NCBI GenBank assembly: GCA_046262495.1
Contig: JBHEMR010000147.1
Location: forward strand, 1-18,215
Length of the DNA stretch: 18,215 nucleotides
Origin: GCA-003244245 sp046262495
GTDB lineage: Bacteria; Actinomycetota; Actinomycetes; Mycobacteriales; Pseudonocardiaceae
Reading direction: 5' to 3'
In this document: piece after piece, positions 6,597 through 14,787 of the stretch
Layout: each line of letters begins with the position of its first letter
How positions within the stretch are numbered: the first letter of the stretch is position 1
Notes under the pieces: model-generated
Database searches by the model: none
Told to the model about the DNA's origin: nothing
What the model saw: only the letters and a program-made list of their open reading frames with translations
Position numbers and translations under genes: made by a program

Positions 6597-7031
6597 CTAC
6601 GGGCGGGCGGCGTTCTGTAGTTGGGCGCGCAGCTCGGGAGTCAGCAGCTTGCCTGCTCGGTCCACCAGCAATGTCATCTCATAACCGATCAGGCCAATGT
6701 CGCAGCTCGGCGAAGCCAGCACCGCGAGACTGGATCCGTCGCTGATGGCCATGGTCAAGACGATGCCGCGCTCCATCTCCACGACGGTCTGCACGACCCC
6801 ACCTGCCTCGAAGCAGCGAGCCGCGCCCTGGGTGAGGCTCACGAGGCCCGAGGTGACCGCGGCAAGCTGATCAGCGCGGTCTCGCGGCAACCCCGAGGAC
6901 GGGACCAACAGCAGCCCGTCGGCGGAGACGACGACAGCATGTGCCACTCCGGGCACCTGCTGGACGAAACTGTCCACCAGCCAGCCGAACTGGCTGGGCT
7001 GGCCCGGATATCGGGGCGCTGCTGTCGTCAC
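6597..7031 (-). CDS. Roadblock/LC7 domain protein of the second conservon unit (CvnB-like)
   Basis: The 144-residue protein is a full Roadblock/LC7 domain: FGWLVDSFVQQVPGVAHAVV at the start, SADGLLL, LPRDRADQLAAVTSGLVSL, AARCFEAGGVVQTVVEME, then DIGLIGYEMTLLVDRAGKLL. In conservons this small cytoplasmic protein binds the sensor kinase and regulates the partner GTPase. The GTG start overlaps the kinase stop by one base (TAGTG), and TGAGGAGA seven bases upstream is a good ribosome site, so the two are translated together. It is the last gene of the leftward block; no DUF742 or GTPase gene follows, and the convergent neighbour ends four bases away. It closely resembles the other Roadblock protein at 11039-11461, consistent with duplication. 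Confidence 0.93.
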   Translation of the reverse strand: MTTAAPRYPGQPSQFGWLVDSFVQQVPGVAHAVVVSADGLLLVPSSGLPRDRADQLAAVTSGLVSLTQGAARCFEAGGVVQTVVEMERGIVLTMAISDGSSLAVLASPSCDIGLIGYEMTLLVDRAGKLLTPELRAQLQNAARP

Positions 7032-9712
7032 TACTGATTCTCCTCAAAAGTTCGCTCGTCGAACGGACGCTGCAACGTGTCGGTCCAGCTGAGCTGCTCA
7101 TCAGGGCTGATGTGGGCGTGTCTGCCGACGTTCAACCCGCGCTGGTATCTGCTCAACCGGCCGCGCACGGCGTCCGGGGTGCGGGCCAGCCCGGCGGGTA
7201 CCGGCGTCGGCAGCACATCGCCGTCCGCACCGGGCACGAGGCGCGCGCGCGGCTGCCGCTTGGGCAAGCCGGCTGGAGTGATGTCGTGGTCGACCGGAGC
7301 GCGCAGTGCTTGTGCCGCCTGCCACCCCTCGTCAAAGGGCGACCACCACTCCGTCGCAGCAGTCGTCGGTGCGTCGTTCACCGGTGCAGACTGCTGCTCG
7401 CGGAACCAGGCGGACACCATTTCGAAAATCTCTTCACGAACCTCCTCGGCCTGCCCAACCGCCCCACTGCCCGCCGGTATCGGGCTACTCGGTCGCAGCG
7501 AACCGGCCAGCGACGCGGCGCTGTTCAGTGCATCAGTGGCCCCCGCAACGTGCGCCTGGTCGCTACTGCCGAACAGCTCGAGCCATTCCTGCTGCGCCGT
7601 GCGCGGCTGGCTGCGCTGCGATGTGACCACGCCGAGCGAGGCGGGGTTGATCGAGGCTGGGCTGAACAGCTCACCCTCGGTGGCGTCGTCGATCACCGAC
7701 ACCTGCAGCGGCAGCTGCCCTTCGGGCCCGCTCCACCCAGGCGACCCGGATTCGCGCTCCGATGTGCTGGCTGGGGCGCGATCCATCGGCACCCGGAGGT
7801 CGAGTGTCACCAGTGAGGGCGGCAACAACACGGTCGCGGTGATGCCGTCGCCTCCAAGGCGCTGGCGCAACCGCACCGAGATGCCATGCTGCGCGGCTAG
7901 CTCACGCACCACCAACAGACCCGTCTGGCCGGAGACCGACGCATCGGCCGCTGGTGCGGAAGCCAGGCGTGCGTTGATCTCCTGCAGTTGGTCAAGAGCG
8001 ATGCCGGGTCCGGAGTCGGTAATCTCCACCAGCAGGCTCTTGTCTTCGGTCAGCGCGCTGGCCAGGGTCACCATGGTGCCCTGCGGCGCGACGCTGGTCG
8101 CGTTGTCGAGCAACTCTGCAATGAGGTGAACCAGGTCGTGGGCGATCGGGCCGGTCACCATAGCCGGAGACGACGGGCACACCGTCACCCGTTGATACTC
8201 ATGGATCTCCGCGACAGCGTTGGTCAGCACATCGAGCACAGCCGTCGGCCCTTCGGCGCCGCGGCGCACCGTCCCGCCAGCCAGCACCAGCAGGTTCTCA
8301 CTGTGCCGGCGCATCCGGGCGGCAAGACGATCGAGTGCTACCAAGTTACTCGTCAGTGCCGGGTCGTGGGTTTGGCTGCGCACCTCGTCGATCAGCTGCA
8401 GCTGTCGCTGGACCAGCTGCTGGGTACGACTGGAGAGGTTGACGAAGACGTCGTTGAGGCTGCTGCGTCGCTGAGCCTGCTCAGCGGCCAAGCGGACTGC
8501 CTGAGCGTGCATGGTGTCGAACGCCCTGGCGACTTGGCCCACTTCCTCCCTGGAATCCACCGGCATCGGGTCCACGGTCGTGTGGCCGGGGCAACAATCG
8601 GCACTGCGGAGCTCGGCGGCCTCCGGCAGCCGCCGGTCGGCGACCTCGAAGGCGGCGGTGCGCAAGGCGCGCAGCGGTTGCAACAGTGAACGCACCACGA
8701 CGATGAGCAGCGCGACGGCGAGCAGCATCAGCGCAATGACTGCGGCGCCATCCCAAAGCGCTTCGTGCCACGCTCGGTCGCTGCGCGCCACGGTGTCCTG
8801 TCGCAGCTTGCTGAGTAGGGCGATCTGTCCCTGGCGAATGTCTTCGACGGTCCCCACCGCCGCGGAGTTCCAGTCACCGGAAACCGTCTCCAGCGGTGCG
8901 CCACGTTGCGCCCGGTCCAACGCGGCAGCCAGCAACCGCTTGCGATCGAGCACCGCCCGAGCGCCGAAGTAAAGCTGCTGCTGGCGAGAAGACACGTCTT
9001 GGCCGAACTCCTCGGCTGCGGCGTCAAACCGGGCATCGGCGGCGCGCAACGTCGCCTGCTGATCAGCGAACAGGCCACCGGACAAGATCCCCGCCAGCAA
9101 TACTGCATGCTCGTAAGCGGCCTTTTCCTGAGCGTTCGCGAGCGCCTTGACGCCGTCGGCTTGACGAGCTAACGAGTCCGGTGCGCCGTCCAGCGCTCGG
9201 CGGTTGAGCTCCAGCAGCGTCGCGATGAGCGCGGAATACCCGACGACGGCGTCGCGTGCGCCGGCATTACTTGGTGCAACGTCCGTCCGCATGGTGGCCC
9301 TGCGCAGCGCGGGAAGCTCAGACAGCCGGCTCAGTGCGGCGGCCGGGGACGTCTCGCCGGCTCGCTGCGCCGCGCGCAGCGAGCCGACAGCGGAATCCAC
9401 CCGCTCGCCCTGCGTCGCCAGTCCGGCGCGATCCACAGCGCCGCCACTGGCCTGCATCGCGGCCACCCGGTATCGCTCCCCCTGCAGTTCGTACACCACA
9501 ACGCCCAACTGCTGGGCAAACCTGACCTGGTCGCTCAGCGCGGCGAAACCCCGTGCGTTGCCGATCAGATCAGTGACCCGCAGTGCCCCGAGTACACCGG
9601 CCAGCAGCAGGGGCACCAACAGCACCGCGGTGAGTTTGGTGCGCAGCCGCCAGTCCTTGAGCCGCCACCGACCGCCGCGATGTCGCAGCGCCGCCCCACC
9701 GGTCCCGAGCAT
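7031..9712 (-). CDS. Nitrate/nitrite-sensor-type histidine kinase, second conservon unit (CvnA-like)
   Basis: The 893-residue sensor has a membrane helix at 25-45, an extracytoplasmic NIT-like helical domain (about 50-318), a second helix (about 322-341), a HAMP linker (about 342-410), a helical dimer region (418-480) and an ATPase domain (about 520-635) with AELLDNAT (N537) and DSGPGI (566-571). The dimer helix reads ALDRLAARMRRHSENLLV: Arg462 stands where the sister kinase has His470. A disordered tail of about 250 residues ends in motifs shared with the sister, including GLPKRQPRARLVPG. A CCPGH patch (373-377) follows HAMP. The open frame runs on upstream to 10147, but that part overlaps the GTPase gene out of frame, so ATG 9712 (weak GGGG site) is preferred. 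The ligand is unknown despite the domain's name. Confidence 0.9.
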   Translation of the reverse strand: MLGTGGAALRHRGGRWRLKDWRLRTKLTAVLLVPLLLAGVLGALRVTDLIGNARGFAALSDQVRFAQQLGVVVYELQGERYRVAAMQASGGAVDRAGLATQGERVDSAVGSLRAAQRAGETSPAAALSRLSELPALRRATMRTDVAPSNAGARDAVVGYSALIATLLELNRRALDGAPDSLARQADGVKALANAQEKAAYEHAVLLAGILSGGLFADQQATLRAADARFDAAAEEFGQDVSSRQQQLYFGARAVLDRKRLLAAALDRAQRGAPLETVSGDWNSAAVGTVEDIRQGQIALLSKLRQDTVARSDRAWHEALWDGAAVIALMLLAVALLIVVVRSLLQPLRALRTAAFEVADRRLPEAAELRSADCCPGHTTVDPMPVDSREEVGQVARAFDTMHAQAVRLAAEQAQRRSSLNDVFVNLSSRTQQLVQRQLQLIDEVRSQTHDPALTSNLVALDRLAARMRRHSENLLVLAGGTVRRGAEGPTAVLDVLTNAVAEIHEYQRVTVCPSSPAMVTGPIAHDLVHLIAELLDNATSVAPQGTMVTLASALTEDKSLLVEITDSGPGIALDQLQEINARLASAPAADASVSGQTGLLVVRELAAQHGISVRLRQRLGGDGITATVLLPPSLVTLDLRVPMDRAPASTSERESGSPGWSGPEGQLPLQVSVIDDATEGELFSPASINPASLGVVTSQRSQPRTAQQEWLELFGSSDQAHVAGATDALNSAASLAGSLRPSSPIPAGSGAVGQAEEVREEIFEMVSAWFREQQSAPVNDAPTTAATEWWSPFDEGWQAAQALRAPVDHDITPAGLPKRQPRARLVPGADGDVLPTPVPAGLARTPDAVRGRLSRYQRGLNVGRHAHISPDEQLSWTDTLQRPFDERTFEENQ

Positions 9713-9754
9713 GGCGAACCCCGGGCCAGAAGCGAAACTTCGGATAGTCGATTG

Positions 9755-9773
9755 GTGACGTATAGTGACGTCA
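9755..9773. promoter_or_regulatory. Paired GTGACGT repeats between the two conservon units
   Basis: GTGACGT at 9755-9761 returns at 9765-9771, exactly one helical turn apart; the second lies in a perfect TGACGTCA palindrome (9766-9773). They sit in the 142-base gap before the second kinase gene, the only sizeable gap inside the leftward block, so they may regulate a promoter there. I cannot see a convincing -10 box. Confidence 0.35.
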
Positions 9774-9854
9774 GGGGAGCCGTCGGAACGGCCGGAAGAT
9801 GGTTCAACCCGAACTTCATGGCCGGTCACGCTGCGCACTCTCCCCACTCGACGG

Positions 9855-10517
9855 TCACGCGGAAGTCGCCACCGACTTCCGCATGGCGTGCTCGACCAAC
9901 GCGATAAGGGTGTTCTTGGTCGATTCCCGCTCACGGGCGTCGCACGGGACGATAGGTACCCCGGGCCCGATAGCCAGCGCTTCCCGGACGTCCTCAACAC
10001 TGTGGCTGAGCACGCCGTCAAAGCAATTGACCCCGACAACGTAGGGCAGACCGCGGTCTTCGAAGAAGTCCACGGCCGCGAAGCAGTCGGCCAGCCGACG
10101 GGTGTCCACCAGGACAACCGCGCCGATCGCGCCCCGCACGAGGTCATCCCACATGAACCAGAAGCGATGCTGCCCCGGGGTGCCGAACAGGTAGAGGATC
10201 AGCTCCGCATCCAGTGACAGCCGGCCGAAGTCCATCGCGACGGTGGTGGTCGATTTATCCGGCGTGGCAGCGAGGTCATCGACCGAGGTGCTCGCGTCAG
10301 TGAGCACCGCCTCGGTGGTCAGCGGCGCGATCTCGGACACCGTGCCGACGAACGTCGTCTTGCCCGCACCGAACCCACCGCCTACGACGATTTTTGCGGA
10401 TATCACGCTAGGCCGGCTATCCACACCGGCCGGACTAGACCGAGCCGGGTCGGGCTTGACCGCTGCCGCTGACGCGCCTCCGTAGGACCGTGACCGATCA
10501 GAGTCGACGAAGTCCAC
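9855..10517 (-). CDS. Rab/Ras-like GTPase of the conservon (CvnD-like)
   Basis: This 220-residue protein has a flexible start of about 38 residues and then a small GTPase domain. The P-loop is GGFGAGKTT (47-55, Lys53, Thr54), the switch II region is LFGTPGQHRFWFMWDDLV (110-127), with FGTPGQ in place of the usual DTAGQ, and the base-recognition motif is NCFD (164-167), lacking the Lys of NKxD, as is usual in this bacterial family. CvnD proteins bind and hydrolyse GTP and act as the output of the membrane kinase/Roadblock complex. The GTG at 10517 has AAGGG about seven bases upstream, and the gene overlaps the DUF742 gene by 20 bases, so they are translationally coupled. A 142-base gap separates it from the second kinase. 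Confidence 0.95.
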   Translation of the reverse strand: MDFVDSDRSRSYGGASAAAVKPDPARSSPAGVDSRPSVISAKIVVGGGFGAGKTTFVGTVSEIAPLTTEAVLTDASTSVDDLAATPDKSTTTVAMDFGRLSLDAELILYLFGTPGQHRFWFMWDDLVRGAIGAVVLVDTRRLADCFAAVDFFEDRGLPYVVGVNCFDGVLSHSVEDVREALAIGPGVPIVPCDARERESTKNTLIALVEHAMRKSVATSA

Positions 10518-11031
10518 TCAACACCCTTTCCATCAAGACCACGTCCGGCGTGTTGCTGGAGCCGTTCGCGCTGCGGTGCACCACGACCAGGCCGATCTCG
10601 GCCATGTCAGCCAACAGAACTCGGACCACTCCCAGCGGCAGGGATAATAGAGCGGCCACTTCGGCCACCGATCGGGGGTCACGACACAGCTCGGCCACCG
10701 CCCGGTGCTCCTCGCTGGTCAGCACCGCCACGTCGTGGCCGTGATCGCTGGTCGACACCAGCGTTTCCACCGCGAGATCCAATACCGGCGCGGTCCGGCC
10801 CCCAGTCCAGGTGTAGGGCCTCACCACCGACGCTGAGGTCGCCGGCTGGCTCCACTGGGCGGATTCCGCGGCCGACGACGGCGGCTGCACCGGCCGCTGC
10901 AGCTCCACCGCAGCCGGCTGGGCAGCCAACTTCTTGTGACGTCCGCCGAAGGGCCAGGGCCCACCGACGAAGTTGTTCACCAAACCGGCGAACGCCTGCT
11001 CATCATCGTCATCACCGCTGGGTTTGCTCAC
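10498..11031 (-). CDS. DUF742 protein of the conservon (CvnC-like)
   Basis: The 177-residue protein carries the family signature RPYTWTGGRTAP (71-82) followed by a winged-helix-like part (about 85-177) with LTSEEHRAVAELC, RSVAEVAALLSLPLGVVRVL and DMAEIGLVVVH. The first 70 residues are acidic, then Pro/Gln-rich, and probably disordered. DUF742 proteins are fixed members of conservons, between Roadblock and GTPase genes; they are thought to be adaptors and possibly DNA-binding, but their exact task is not established. The GTG start has GAGG five bases upstream, and it lies seven bases after the Roadblock stop. Only one DUF742 gene serves both kinase units in this window. Confidence 0.94.
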   Translation of the reverse strand: MSKPSGDDDDEQAFAGLVNNFVGGPWPFGGRHKKLAAQPAAVELQRPVQPPSSAAESAQWSQPATSASVVRPYTWTGGRTAPVLDLAVETLVSTSDHGHDVAVLTSEEHRAVAELCRDPRSVAEVAALLSLPLGVVRVLLADMAEIGLVVVHRSANGSSNTPDVVLMERVLSGLRRL

Positions 11032-11038
11032 TGCCGCC

Positions 11039-11461
11039 TCAACGACCTAGCGCGCCATGCAGCTCGGTACGCGACTGCGGGGTAAGCTGCTGGCCGACCC
11101 GGTCTACCAACAACGTCATCTCATACCCTACCAACCCGATATCACAGGTTGGAGCCGCGAGCACCGCGAGACTGGAGCCACCGCTGATCGACATCAGCAG
11201 CATGATTCCGCGTTCGAGTTCCACCACTGTCTGTACGACTTGGCCGGCGTCGAAGCAACGGGCCGCGCCTTGAGCCAAACTGACCAGCCCGGACGCCACC
11301 GCGGCGAGCTGATCGGCGCGATCTCTGGGCAGGTGCGCCGAAGCGGTCATGGGCATGCCTTCGGCCGATACCACCAATGCGTGCGCCACCCCGGCCACCC
11401 GGTTGACGAAGTCGTCGACCAACCACCCGAAACGGCTCGGTTGCGGCTGCGGAACAGTCAC
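11039..11461 (-). CDS. Roadblock/LC7 domain protein of the first conservon unit (CvnB-like)
   Basis: A 140-residue single Roadblock/LC7 domain: FGWLVDDFVNRVAGVAHALV, LPRDRADQLAAVASGLVSL, AARCFDAGQVVQTVVELE, DIGLVGYEMTLLVDRVGQQL. It shares most of these blocks with the Roadblock protein at 6597-7031, differing mainly in the segment after SAEG (MPMTASAH versus LLLVPSSG) and in the tail. It should bind the kinase encoded just before it and act on the GTPase at 9855-10517. Its GTG start overlaps the kinase stop in a GTGA (11458-11461), a classic coupling arrangement; AAGGG lies about ten bases upstream. Confidence 0.94.
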   Translation of the reverse strand: MTVPQPQPSRFGWLVDDFVNRVAGVAHALVVSAEGMPMTASAHLPRDRADQLAAVASGLVSLAQGAARCFDAGQVVQTVVELERGIMLLMSISGGSSLAVLAAPTCDIGLVGYEMTLLVDRVGQQLTPQSRTELHGALGR

Positions 11462-14400
11462 TTGGTCTGCCCTTCTGCACCCTGGTGCTCCGGCGTCGAT
11501 CCGCCGTCTGCCTCCTGCTCGAGGTTTCCGCGGGTCTGGCGCCCTTGGCGGATTCCCTGCTGGTAGCTGGCCAGCCGGCCACGAATCGACTCCGCGCTAC
11601 GCACTGGCGCGCTCGCCAGCTCAGCCCCACCCGCGGCACCTGGCACCAGCAGGGCCCGAGGTTGCCGCCGCGGCAATCCCATGGCGGTGGTTTCGGCACT
11701 CACCGGCATCGCCAGTGCCCCGGCCGCCCGCCAGCCGTCATCCGCGGCGCCCCAGTCCTGCGCCGCGCCACCGGCTGGACGGGTGGCGCCCGATGCGGGG
11801 ATCGGCTGGCCCAATGAGCGGCGCGCGCCGGTATCGCCGGATTCGGATTCGACCAATGTGCGTCCTGGCTGCCGACGCATCAGGGGAGGCGAGCCAGCGG
11901 TAGGCGACGCTGTCGCCTTCGTCGCGGCAGCGTCCGCGAGCGCCGTATCCGCGACCGGAGCATCCGGCAACGGAGCATCCGGCGACGAGGTCTCCCGCGT
12001 GGGCGCTCCCGCTGGTCCGCGCGCCGCTGGCGCAGTCCAGCGCACCGGGACGGCCTCGTGTTCCTTAAACCACGCCGACGCCACATCATCGAAAATCGGC
12101 GTGGAATACTGCAGCGTCACCCGCTGGCCCGGTCCAACCGGACCTACCGGCCCCGCCACCGTGGCCCGCGCTGGCCGAAACAGATCCGCGCTGGATCCGG
12201 CGCCGGGGACATCCACCGGGCTCTCCACCGTGTTGTCTACTGGACTGTCCACCGGTGGGCTGGCCGGCGGTCCAGGCGGACCCGGTGGCGGCTGCGCGGG
12301 GCCCGACGTTGACGGTGAACGCTTACTGCCGCGCTGCGGCAGCTCGGGATCGCCAGTTGCCTCGTGGCCGATCGCCCTCGAGGTCTCCACCACGGTCTCC
12401 GGGGCGCCGACAGCATCCGCGTCGACATCGGGCTTGACCTCCGCGTCGACGTCCGGCTCAACGTCCACGTCGACATCGGGTTTGACGTCCGCAGAAACGT
12501 CTGGTCGGGGAACCGGGATCGCGTCGCTGGCACTGTCGGTTGCCGGCGCCGCGGCGTCGTCGCGGCCCGAGCCGTTGGATTCGGTCAGCTCGGAGGCGGC
12601 TGCCGGACTGGGCTCGACCGTCTCTGATGCCACCCGCACCAGCCGGGAGGGCATGATCACAGAGGCCCAGACACCCACGTCGCCGTCACCGCGGCGCAGC
12701 TGCACCTCGATGCCGTGCCGACCGGCCAACCGGCCGACGACGTAGAGCCCCATCCGGCGCGACACCGACGCGTCTACCACCGGTGGGGTGGCCAACCGGT
12801 GGTTGGCTTCGACGAGCTCCGCCTCGGTCATCCCGACGCCGCGATCAGCGACCTCGATCGAGACCGAACCGTCCGCGGCGAAGTCACTGGAGACCATCAC
12901 GTGGCTATCCGGTGGCGAGAACTGAGTCGCGTTGTCCAGCAGCTCGGCCAGCAGATGCACCAGGTCACTCGCCGTCCGGCCGAGCACCAGCACCGCAGGC
13001 GGCTGCTGTAGCACAAGCCGTTGGTACTGCTCCACCTCGGAAACCGCGGCGCGCAGGACGTCAACCAATCGAACTGGCCGACCGGACCGGTTGGCCGCAT
13101 CGGTGCCCGCGAGGACTAGTAGGTTCTCACTGTTGCGCCGCATCCGGGTGGCGAGGTGGTCGAGCTGAAACAGGTTGTCCAGCTGCTGCGGGTCCTGCTC
13201 TCCGCTCTCGAGCCGGTCGATGAGCTTGAGCTGACGCTCGACCAGACCCTGCGTGCGGCGCGACAGGTTGACGAAGATGTCGTTGACGTTGGCACGTAGC
13301 TGGGCCTGCTCGCCGGCCAGCCGGACGGCCTGGCTGTGCACCTCGTCGAACGCCCTGGCGACCTGACCGATCTCCTCACGAGTGCCGACCGGTACCGGCT
13401 CGACCTCGGTTTCGGGCAGTTCGCCGTCGCGAATCCGCGCCATCGCCTCGGGCAGCCGCCGATCGGCGACGTCCAGGGCGGTGCGCTTGAGCACTCCCAG
13501 CGGCCGCAGCAGAGCCCGGGTCACGAAGATGCCGACCAGCACGCCCAGTCCCAGCGCGAAGAACAGGATGACCGAGTTCAGGCCAGCCGAGGTTCGCACC
13601 TGGTCAAGCAGCGTCTGCGCGGTCCGGTCGATTCGCTGGCGCAGGTTCTTCTCGACAGTGTTGATGTTGCCGATGACCACCGCGTTGCGCTGATCCCAGT
13701 CCTGCGGCGAGGCACCCAGCGGTTGCGCCGCCAGACCACGGTTGAGCACCAGCTGCAACAACCGCTGCCGGGACAGCTCAGCGTCTGGACCGACTCCAGC
13801 GATCGCGCTGGCCCGCTCTGCGGGCCCCAGAGCAGCCCGCAGAGCGTCCTGATCGGTGACCTGCCGGACGGCCGCGGTGTGCAGATCTTCGATCTGCCCG
13901 GAACCGAGCCTGTTGGTGTACAGCGCTGCCGAGATGATCGCGTGCTGCCGACTGATCTGCTCGCGACTGGAGACCAGGGAATGCACGGCGGCAGCGTCGT
14001 TGGTGACCGCAACGTCATCCAGCTGGCGGGTCAGCGCGGAATCCAGCTCGATCAGGGGATCGATGGCGTCGCTGTACTCGGTGACCACCACCTCGACAGG
14101 GCCGAAGCCGGTGGTCACGCTCGCCCGCAGTGGCCCCAGCGCGCCCAGGGCGGCGAGCGGGGATCGGGTGAAGTCCAGTCCTTTTACCTGACCGGCGGAC
14201 CCGGCAACCACCTGCACGCTGCTGTCGACGGCGCGGAACTGCGCGTCCAGCGGTCGGCGGTCGCCGGCGCGGCCCGTGGCGACAAACGCCGTAGCCATGT
14301 CCCGTTCCCGCTCCACACCGCTGATCAGGTCAGACAGCTGTTGCTGCACGTGCACGATCTGGGAAATCCGGGCGTAGCCCGGCGCGGCGCCCGCCTCGTC

Positions 14401-14565
14401 GACGATTCGCAATACACCGGCGACCAGGGCGACGATGGTCGGCACTAGCAGGACTGCGGCGAGCTTGACCACCACGGGCCAGTTGCGCCAGTACCACCGC
14501 GACCGCGGAGTCGTCGGATCGGTCGGCGCCCCCGGTTTCGCGGGAGGGCTGAGTACGGCGGTCAT
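11458..14565 (-). CDS. Nitrate/nitrite-sensor-type histidine kinase, first conservon unit (CvnA-like)
   Basis: The 1035-residue sensor heads the conservon. Order of parts: membrane helix 31-53, NIT-like extracytoplasmic domain (about 60-325, with VERERDMATAFVATG at 84-98), second helix 331-349, HAMP (350-425), helical dimer region with QLDHLATRMRRNSENLLV (467-484; His470 is the likely candidate phosphoacceptor), and an ATPase domain (about 530-640) with AELLDNATQFS (540-550; N545), DRGVGM (574-579) and MGLYVVGRLAGRHG. The last 395 residues are disordered, Pro/Ala/Asp-rich, with an 8-residue repeat (688-719), SAWFKE, and GLPRRQPRALLVPG (963-976). ATG 14565 has no clear ribosome site. It should sense an unknown extracellular or membrane signal and pass it to the Roadblock, DUF742 and GTPase proteins encoded next. 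Confidence 0.94.
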   Translation of the reverse strand: MTAVLSPPAKPGAPTDPTTPRSRWYWRNWPVVVKLAAVLLVPTIVALVAGVLRIVDEAGAAPGYARISQIVHVQQQLSDLISGVERERDMATAFVATGRAGDRRPLDAQFRAVDSSVQVVAGSAGQVKGLDFTRSPLAALGALGPLRASVTTGFGPVEVVVTEYSDAIDPLIELDSALTRQLDDVAVTNDAAAVHSLVSSREQISRQHAIISAALYTNRLGSGQIEDLHTAAVRQVTDQDALRAALGPAERASAIAGVGPDAELSRQRLLQLVLNRGLAAQPLGASPQDWDQRNAVVIGNINTVEKNLRQRIDRTAQTLLDQVRTSAGLNSVILFFALGLGVLVGIFVTRALLRPLGVLKRTALDVADRRLPEAMARIRDGELPETEVEPVPVGTREEIGQVARAFDEVHSQAVRLAGEQAQLRANVNDIFVNLSRRTQGLVERQLKLIDRLESGEQDPQQLDNLFQLDHLATRMRRNSENLLVLAGTDAANRSGRPVRLVDVLRAAVSEVEQYQRLVLQQPPAVLVLGRTASDLVHLLAELLDNATQFSPPDSHVMVSSDFAADGSVSIEVADRGVGMTEAELVEANHRLATPPVVDASVSRRMGLYVVGRLAGRHGIEVQLRRGDGDVGVWASVIMPSRLVRVASETVEPSPAAASELTESNGSGRDDAAAPATDSASDAIPVPRPDVSADVKPDVDVDVEPDVDAEVKPDVDADAVGAPETVVETSRAIGHEATGDPELPQRGSKRSPSTSGPAQPPPGPPGPPASPPVDSPVDNTVESPVDVPGAGSSADLFRPARATVAGPVGPVGPGQRVTLQYSTPIFDDVASAWFKEHEAVPVRWTAPAARGPAGAPTRETSSPDAPLPDAPVADTALADAAATKATASPTAGSPPLMRRQPGRTLVESESGDTGARRSLGQPIPASGATRPAGGAAQDWGAADDGWRAAGALAMPVSAETTAMGLPRRQPRALLVPGAAGGAELASAPVRSAESIRGRLASYQQGIRQGRQTRGNLEQEADGGSTPEHQGAEGQTK
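12409..12504. repeat. Four 24-bp tandem repeats within the kinase tail
   Basis: On the minus strand these encode PDVSADVK, PDVDVDVE, PDVDAEVK and PDVDADAV in a row. They make an acidic, probably extended spacer between the ATPase domain and the conserved tail motifs. Related Asp/Ala/Pro-rich low-complexity stretches (PDAPLPDAPVADTALADAA near 11932-11990) lie further on. Copy number is likely to vary between strains. Confidence 0.85.
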
Positions 14566-14787
14566 TGCGCCGCCGCCGCAGAAGCCGGGCGTCGCGAGCT
14601 AGTCGCTGGCACGGTGAGGTCCCTCCCAGGGGTCGACGGTGGCCGAGCATCCGGCGCACCACGGGTAACCGCGGTTGTGGGCCATCCCCACCGCACGGAG
14701 GTAAACGCCTCGGGCACCGAGCCGGATACGCCCGATGTAGGGGACGGACGATACGACGCGCCGAGGTGGATCGTCCCGCGGGTCTCG

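Noticed and set aside
9713..10147. Upstream extension of the second kinase's open frame (about 145 more residues)
   Set aside because: It overlaps the GTPase gene on the same strand in another frame, has Arg/Ser/Trp-rich chance composition, and no domain; the kinase's membrane start follows soon after ATG 9712.
12409..12504. CRISPR-like periodicity
   Set aside because: The repeats are contiguous, in frame, and encode an acidic protein repeat; there are no spacers.
13815..13845. Perfect 11-bp inverted repeat with a 9-base loop inside the first kinase gene
   Set aside because: It lies deep in coding sequence made of repeated Arg/Ala/Leu/Gly codons, so it is probably a by-product of composition.
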